The position numbers and the translations under genes were made by a program. Below are positions 59,746-64,000 of a stretch of 64,000 nt of DNA, piece after piece. The stretch comes from an uncultured Oscillospiraceae bacterium (lineage in GTDB: Bacteria; Bacillota_A; Clostridia; Oscillospirales; Oscillospiraceae). Location of the stretch: positions 1 through 64,000 of the forward strand of contig CAAEDK010000002.1 of NCBI GenBank assembly GCA_900754605.1, read 5' to 3'. Positions within the stretch are counted from its first letter, which is position 1, and each line of letters opens with the position of its first letter. The notes under the pieces were generated by a model. That model made no database searches. It was not told the origin of the DNA and saw only the letters and a program-made list of their open reading frames with translations.

Positions 59746-60099
59746 TCATTGCGGGCTTCGCAAGCGCTCAATCGCCATACAGGCGGCATTGGGGTCAAGC
59801 ATTTTTGCCCCCTTCTCCATATCCATCTCCAGAATGGTCATAATGGCATAGTTGGCCAGATCCATCAAAGTGTCCCGAATAGACTCATCAGTGACCCGCT
59901 GCTGGCCGGCGTCATTTGCAGAAAGGCGGGAAAGAGTTTTGAACCGGGAGAACTTGTCCCCCAGCCGAATCCGGGTCATGGCTAAACCCTCTTCTACGAA
60001 GGTCTGGTGGAAACTGTCGCCATAGTCATGGTTCTTCCGCTCGTACAAGCTATTCAGCTCATCGCAGATTGTCTTATGGCGCATCACTTTCTCATTCAT
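59746..60099 (-). CDS. DUF1599-like nucleotide-modification-associated protein
   Basis: 117 residues: ERKNHDYGDSF, then RIRLGDKFSRFKTLSRL and TLMDLANYAIMTILEM, the conserved blocks of this small helical family (MazG-like surroundings) found in phages with nucleotide metabolism genes. The exact reaction is unknown. The stop TGA is part of the TGATATTTT element. Confidence 0.75.
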   Translation of the reverse strand: MNEKVMRHKTICDELNSLYERKNHDYGDSFHQTFVEEGLAMTRIRLGDKFSRFKTLSRLSANDAGQQRVTDESIRDTLMDLANYAIMTILEMDMEKGAKMLDPNAACMAIERLRSPQ

Positions 60100-60123
60100 A
60101 AACAGATTTCTCCTTTCAAAATA

Positions 60124-60375
60124 TCAATCTGAATTGCAGTTCACTTTGATCGTTCGGTCTGTTTCATCGGCTAAGTGTTTGAGAAGCATGGTCATAAACA
60201 CTTCAAAGCCGCCGGAGCAACCGATTTCTCTAAACGTAACCCGGTAATTTTGTTTATGCCACTGCTGCTTGTATCGTTTTTCCATATGGACAATGATGGA
60301 GTTGGTCATTGCTTCATATCTCCACATAATTTCAAAATGGCGATGCGCAAGATCAATCAGCGTTTTCTCAAGCAT
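60124..60375 (-). CDS. small phage protein
   Basis: 83 residues, helical then beta (WHKQNYRVTFREIGCSGGFE). ATG 60375 follows GGGAGG. Function unknown; stop TGA belongs to the TGATATTTT element. Confidence 0.6.
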   Translation of the reverse strand: MLEKTLIDLAHRHFEIMWRYEAMTNSIIVHMEKRYKQQWHKQNYRVTFREIGCSGGFEVFMTMLLKHLADETDRTIKVNCNSD

Positions 60376-60398
60376 CAGGTTTTCCTCCCGGATTCCGA

Positions 60399-60929
60399 TT
60401 ACCGAACTGTTCCTGTACTCTGATGGAAATAACGGCACTTCAGCTCTGTCGGCTCGATCCAGGAAATATCCCGAAGCCGAATGCTTCTGATAGACTTGTC
60501 ACCCTTTGAGGGTAAGTTGACACTGACTTCATCCACAGCAGCCTGGGCCGCCAAATACTCCTCTTTGTATTGGCACACATCCCTATGGCCGCATTTAGTG
60601 CAGCAGGTTTCTTTTACTCCGAACATACGAACCATCTCCTTATAATTTTCATCCAGCGTTGCGGCCTCAACATTCAGCTGGTGCAGCATCATTTGCAGCT
60701 CGTCAACCAGATAAGTTTTGTCATGGCCTTCGCGCTGGCGGACGAGGCCTCGAATCCAATCGGCGACAGTAATAGGAGGCGGGATCTGCAAACCGAGGTC
60801 GCGAGCCATACGGTCGATATACCCCACCATCTGGTAGGTCGGTGCTACAATGACAGCGCCGGTTCTTGCGGATTGCTGAATCAGAAATACAGTTTTACCT
60901 GTCTGTCTCCCGGCGATGTAGACTGTCAT
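60399..60929 (-). CDS. small P-loop NTPase with Cys cluster
   Basis: 176 residues. Walker A is IAGRQTGKT at residues 5-13, Walker B is KTYLVDELQ near 71-79, and a CCTKCGHRDVCQ cluster near 109-120 could bind zinc. Looks like a minimal helicase/packaging-type ATPase core; partner unknown. GGAGG precedes ATG 60929. Confidence 0.75.
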   Translation of the reverse strand: MTVYIAGRQTGKTVFLIQQSARTGAVIVAPTYQMVGYIDRMARDLGLQIPPPITVADWIRGLVRQREGHDKTYLVDELQMMLHQLNVEAATLDENYKEMVRMFGVKETCCTKCGHRDVCQYKEEYLAAQAAVDEVSVNLPSKGDKSIRSIRLRDISWIEPTELKCRYFHQSTGTVR

Positions 60930-61468
60930 GGTGTTTTTTCCTCCTTTTGAGCTTGGCGACGTGCCTGTTTAAGTGCCAGTTCCATAGCGTCGCCGCCTAT
61001 GTCATCGTCCTTATGCGGCTTTTTCTTTTTCGCTTCGCACCTAACCAAAGTCGCGTCGTAATCATAGCCGATCCCGGCTTGATACTTTTTCGCAATGGCG
61101 CGAAGCTTTTCAGCATGATATTCATAAGTGGCACGATGGAACCCTTCCAATCCCCACTCATCACAGGCCAATTCCAGCAGTCTGGCATAATCCATCAGAG
61201 CATTGACGATTTTATAAATATCGCCATAGCAGGTTTTGATTTCGCGTTCACCATCTGCATCATGAAGGTGAAGGGTTACCTTTTCCAGTTCTATGGGCCT
61301 GGAAATAATCGGCTCAAATCGTTCCCGTGGACTGAGTTTTCTCTGAGTGGTTTCAGAATTTGATGCTTGAGGTTGGGGGACTTTTTGCACAGGAGAAGAG
61401 GGGTAGGGAGGCTTCCATGACTTAGGCGATGATTTCCCAAATAGTTTCTTGGTAAACTTCTCCTTCAT
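60926..61468 (-). CDS. charged phage protein next to the P-loop NTPase
   Basis: 180 residues: a basic Pro/Ser-rich N-terminus (1-50), then a helical domain (YGDIYKIVNALMDYARLLELACDEWGLEGF). It overlaps the NTPase start by 4 nt, so it may work with it. Function unknown. Confidence 0.65.
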   Translation of the reverse strand: MKEKFTKKLFGKSSPKSWKPPYPSSPVQKVPQPQASNSETTQRKLSPRERFEPIISRPIELEKVTLHLHDADGEREIKTCYGDIYKIVNALMDYARLLELACDEWGLEGFHRATYEYHAEKLRAIAKKYQAGIGYDYDATLVRCEAKKKKPHKDDDIGGDAMELALKQARRQAQKEEKTP

Positions 61469-61505
61469 AGTTCGGTCTTTCTCCTTTTTCAGATATCAAT
61501 GTGAA

Positions 61506-61787
61506 CTACTCCTCAGCAGACTCAACGATAGTCACGGTGCCCTCAAACACTCCGAACTCGGATGACTGTTGGAAAGTATGTGTTTCCGGCTCCTCTCCAT
61601 CTTGCATTGGCCGAGTGAGATACCACAAAGAATCATCTTTCCAAGTGATCATCTCCAGTTTTTGGCCGGGTTCCAGTTCCAAAGTCATATCGCCACCAAA
61701 AGAGCGAGCAACGCCTTGGTCGCACCCAGTCAATAGCCCTAACGACAAAATAGCGCACAAGAGTGCGCCGACGTAAATGCGTTTCAT
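61506..61787 (-). CDS. phage lipoprotein
   Basis: 93 residues with a signal peptide and lipobox LLTGC (Cys22), followed by a small beta domain (LELEPGQKLEMITWKDDSLWYLTRP), a fold common in phage genomes. Surface location suggests superinfection exclusion, but that is inferred. AAAGGAG precedes ATG 61787. Confidence 0.75.
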   Translation of the reverse strand: MKRIYVGALLCAILSLGLLTGCDQGVARSFGGDMTLELEPGQKLEMITWKDDSLWYLTRPMQDGEEPETHTFQQSSEFGVFEGTVTIVESAEE

Positions 61788-61809
61788 GTTTTCTCCTTTT
61801 CCGAAAATA

Positions 61810-62205
61810 TCAAGGCCTGATTTCAGCGATGGACTCTACAAAGCAGTTGTAATAGGTATAGCGCTTCCCCTCATAGTCAAAGAGAACATAGCCGCCGTCA
61901 TTGCCCTCTATATCAATTTTCCCGGTGTACTGTGCAATGATCTCTCCGTCGGCTGTATAAATTGTCACCGTCCGTTCGAGTCCATTGTCTAAATCGCTTT
62001 TCTGATCCGTCATGGCCCGCTGGCCAGATGCGGTGTTCTGGAAGTACCAGCGCATACCGAAGAACAATCCCAAAATCAGCAGAATGGCAACCGCCACACT
62101 GATAATCTTTCCGAGGACGTTCTCAATCAGACACGCGCCCGCGATGCCGGCACATAAAATGAGTGCCGCAAATAACACAAATGCAATCCAACCGCCGATA
62201 GTCAT
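61810..62205 (-). CDS. membrane protein
   Basis: 131 residues, two N-terminal hydrophobic segments (about 5-25 and 32-53), then a beta domain predicted outside or inside the membrane (TIYTADGEIIAQYTGKIDIE). GGAGG precedes ATG 62205; stop TGA starts the TGATATTTT element. Function unknown. Confidence 0.7.
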   Translation of the reverse strand: MTIGGWIAFVLFAALILCAGIAGACLIENVLGKIISVAVAILLILGLFFGMRWYFQNTASGQRAMTDQKSDLDNGLERTVTIYTADGEIIAQYTGKIDIEGNDGGYVLFDYEGKRYTYYNCFVESIAEIRP

Positions 62206-62227
62206 GCTTTTTCTCCTCCTTCAAATA

Positions 62228-62554
62228 TCAAAGAACCTCCGTAAGAATTCGGAAGTCCTTAAACACGCCATCTTCCAAAGTTACTTCGACAGGTTTTCCA
62301 AGCAACTCGGAAACATAGTTCACCTTTGCATCCTTGAGGATTCTAGTCACGTGGTCAAGGGATTCTGCAAGATTGCTGTTGCGAGTTTCCATTTCCCAGT
62401 GGCAGTCGGGAGACATATTCACCGTATATTTACCAGCATCCATAACGCCACTGCCAGACATCGAGAACCCAAGTTGGAGCCCCAGTTGAAATGAATAATC
62501 TCGCATAGTACCAAACTCAGCAAAGTCAATTTTGCCAAGCCTTTTCTCAAGCAT
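62228..62554 (-). CDS. small phage protein
   Basis: 108 residues, mixed alpha-beta, with LAESLDHVTRILKDAKV and VSELLGKPVEVTLEDG. GGGAGG precedes ATG 62554. Family common in tailed phages, as far as I can judge; function unknown. Confidence 0.65.
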   Translation of the reverse strand: MLEKRLGKIDFAEFGTMRDYSFQLGLQLGFSMSGSGVMDAGKYTVNMSPDCHWEMETRNSNLAESLDHVTRILKDAKVNYVSELLGKPVEVTLEDGVFKDFRILTEVL

Positions 62555-62556
62555 TT

Positions 62557-62721
62557 TTATTCCTCCCCAACAAGTTTCTGATACAGTTCCTCAGCCTCTT
62601 TGCCTTGGAACTGGTTGATGATGCGAACATTATCGCCAGGTGCTTTCCGCCCGACGATCAATACCGCGGGGTCGCCGTGGCTGTGGTCAAAGCCGACCAA
62701 AACCGTGTCAAAATTTTTCAC
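62557..62721 (-). CDS. 54-residue phage protein
   Basis: GTG 62721, with GAGGTG upstream, opens KNFDTVLVGFDHSHGDPAV; the end is FQGKEAEELYQKLVGEE. It ends 3 bases before the next ATG and overlaps the upstream stop, typical of a real compact phage gene. Function unknown. Confidence 0.65.
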   Translation of the reverse strand: MKNFDTVLVGFDHSHGDPAVLIVGRKAPGDNVRIINQFQGKEAEELYQKLVGEE

Positions 62722-62837
62722 AGTACCCACCTCACAAAGTCAAAGAGTAATTTCACGAGGAATAGAAGACCGATGATGGCCAGGATCAAAACACCATTGA
62801 ATAGAAAACGCAAAATGTCATCCCAGCCATGCTTCAT
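62718..62837 (-). CDS. 39-residue membrane protein
   Basis: ATG 62837 overlaps the HAD-like stop (ATGA). A short polar start (KHGWDDILRFLF) is followed by one hydrophobic segment. The stop overlaps the start of the 54-residue gene. Translational coupling on both sides supports it. Confidence 0.6.
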   Translation of the reverse strand: MKHGWDDILRFLFNGVLILAIIGLLFLVKLLFDFVRWVL

Positions 62838-63859
62838 TTTTTCTTCACCCGTTTGGCCTTTCTCTCCTCATACTCAGCTTTCTCGATGGGGACCATCTTA
62901 CCATCCTCTTCTTTGAAGTAACGGTTCAGCTCGATCCGCTTATCGTCGGGTGTGAGAATATAAAGATAAGCGACAGTATCATAGTCGCCATTCTTTGGGT
63001 CAACCAGGAAGTCCTCGGAGAAGACGCGATACTTCTTGGTAGAGGGCAGATAGGGCATGGTAATAGGGAAGATCGTGTCGATAAGACGAGTCATCATCCC
63101 ATTACTAAACGCCGCACTAGGATAGTTGACGTTGATGCCGCAAACCCGGTCTATATCGGAATAAGTAGCCGTCCCGTCCGGAGCGATTTCTTTGAACAGG
63201 GAGGACATACGTTTACACTGGTACTTCTGATACCCTTCTTTCCAGCTACACTCGCCGGTGATATCGCTCCAAATATCCGGAGTGTCTTCGATGGGGGTCA
63301 GACACTTACCATCGATCAGGCGGTTTAGAATGCTCTTGGTGATCTGGATACTGAATCCGGAGTGGCCATCTCGGGCCAGCGTTTGATAAGCCCGAAGGGC
63401 GCTCTCATAGCAGAGCACGCCATAGGCCCAGTCGTCCGTACCCTCCCGCTCACTCTGACAGGCAAGGGCAACCTCCTGAGCAGCCCAGGAATCTTCTTCC
63501 TCGGCCATGTAGACCGCCCGGTCATCCCAATACTCATTGGCGAATATCTTTCTGGTATCGCCCCCAAAGGCCTTGATGATCTCCGGCAGATTCTCATTGA
63601 CCGCGTCCAGATGGATACCCTGCTCTTTGCAGAATGCCAGCGCCTTTTCCAAAGCCTCTCCGACTCGATTGGTCCAGAGGATGACCTTGGCGCCATTGGC
63701 TTGCTCCTGCTTGAGCCGAGAGATGGTCTTGTTGATCGGATCGCCGACCTCCGGGAACTTGTTTGTGACCAGACAGCCGTCGAAATCCACCGCGATGATC
63801 TTCGGCCGGGACTCTTTGTTTTCCGTAGTCTCAACTGCTTTTACATTCATCTCATCCAT
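62834..63859 (-). CDS. HAD-like phosphatase domain fused to a phage domain
   Basis: 341 residues. Residues about 20-130 form a HAD-like domain: motif I AVDFDGCLV (nucleophile Asp25), motif II KVILWTNR and a later acidic DDR. The C-terminal 200 residues (from DWAYGVLCYESALRAYQ) are a separate domain I cannot name. May dephosphorylate a nucleotide or similar small molecule. AAAAGGAG precedes ATG 63859. Confidence 0.7.
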   Translation of the reverse strand: MDEMNVKAVETTENKESRPKIIAVDFDGCLVTNKFPEVGDPINKTISRLKQEQANGAKVILWTNRVGEALEKALAFCKEQGIHLDAVNENLPEIIKAFGGDTRKIFANEYWDDRAVYMAEEEDSWAAQEVALACQSEREGTDDWAYGVLCYESALRAYQTLARDGHSGFSIQITKSILNRLIDGKCLTPIEDTPDIWSDITGECSWKEGYQKYQCKRMSSLFKEIAPDGTATYSDIDRVCGINVNYPSAAFSNGMMTRLIDTIFPITMPYLPSTKKYRVFSEDFLVDPKNGDYDTVAYLYILTPDDKRIELNRYFKEEDGKMVPIEKAEYEERKAKRVKKK

Positions 63860-63882
63860 GTGTGTTTCTCCTTTTCAAAATA

Positions 63883-64000
63883 TCAATCCGTAATAGTGAG
63901 TTCATTAAGCGAAACTGTTGCCAGTGTGCCGTCCGGTCGCTTGACAACCGCCTTGTTTGCGAAGAGCCCAACGCCGAGCTGTAAAATATCGACCTCTTCA
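63883..64000 (-). CDS. phage protein, 5' end beyond the window
   Basis: The frame is open from the right edge and ends at TGA 63883. The visible 38 residues include LQLGVGLFANKAVVKR and DGTLATVSLNELT. Its stop is again part of the TGATATTTT element before the next ribosome site. Confidence 0.6.
   Translation of the reverse strand, partial: EEVDILQLGVGLFANKAVVKRPDGTLATVSLNELTITD

Overview
The window looks like part of a Clostridia (Oscillospiraceae-like, Gram-positive gut anaerobe) chromosome carrying a large HK97-type siphovirus prophage. The grounds are moderately high GC, strong AGGAGG ribosome sites with frequent GTG/TTG starts, a CUT2-type sugar ABC transporter, and tail and head genes of the kind found in Firmicutes phages. 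No integrase, attachment site, tRNA or rRNA is visible, so the prophage ends are not fixed. The phage occupies about 15.4 kb to beyond the right edge, and every phage gene is on the minus strand, so the phage reads from right to left.

Host region (1-11.5 kb): two convergent operons that look like one catabolic regulon. The plus operon (654-7570) encodes a lipoprotein sugar-binding protein, two RbsC-type permeases with an RbsA-type ATPase, a crotonase resembling 6-oxocamphor hydrolase, and an MFS transporter. The minus operon (11280-7863) encodes a double-VOC protein, a transaldolase/FSA-type aldolase and two short-chain dehydrogenases. Three copies of one 30-bp symmetric operator lie upstream of the two operons, two before the first and one before the second. 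The chemistry suggests uptake of a sugar-like or cyclic compound, oxidation to a beta-diketone, hydrolytic C-C cleavage and aldol cleavage (inference). A perfect 23-bp inverted repeat separates the operon ends.

Boundary (11.7-15.3 kb): a cluster of strong stem-loops, then a tightly coupled gene pair: a small helical protein and a two-NTPase protein with a KGGVGR-type ParA-like domain plus a second P-loop domain. This resembles a defence module at a prophage edge, but the role is inferred.

Phage late region (16-55 kb, listed in order of transcription from the right): a DFDGD-motif protein resembling a phage two-barrel RNA polymerase; a non-coding candidate cos/pac region; small terminase, HNH nuclease, connector, large terminase, portal, protease-capsid fusion, connectors, major tail protein, tail chaperones, a lysis cassette, a 3175-residue tape measure protein with about twelve 62-residue tandem repeats, distal tail and tail-associated proteins, and fibres; then a complete diversity-generating retroelement (DGR). 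In the DGR all 17 differences between template and variable repeat fall at template adenines, yet the reverse transcriptase catalytic box reads QMDN instead of YxDD. Five proteins and one mini-ORF in the head block share an N-terminal HYG-K-GMKWGVRRY-like tag, and the polymerase-like protein has a divergent version of it.

Phage early region (55-64 kb): nucleases, an XRE regulator, a P-loop protein, a DUF1599-like protein, a HAD-like protein, a lipoprotein and many small membrane proteins. Many intergenic junctions carry the same TGATATTTT element before the ribosome site, and terminators sit between co-directional genes. A 0.7-kb gene-free stretch (57.3-58.0 kb) holds iteron-like repeats.
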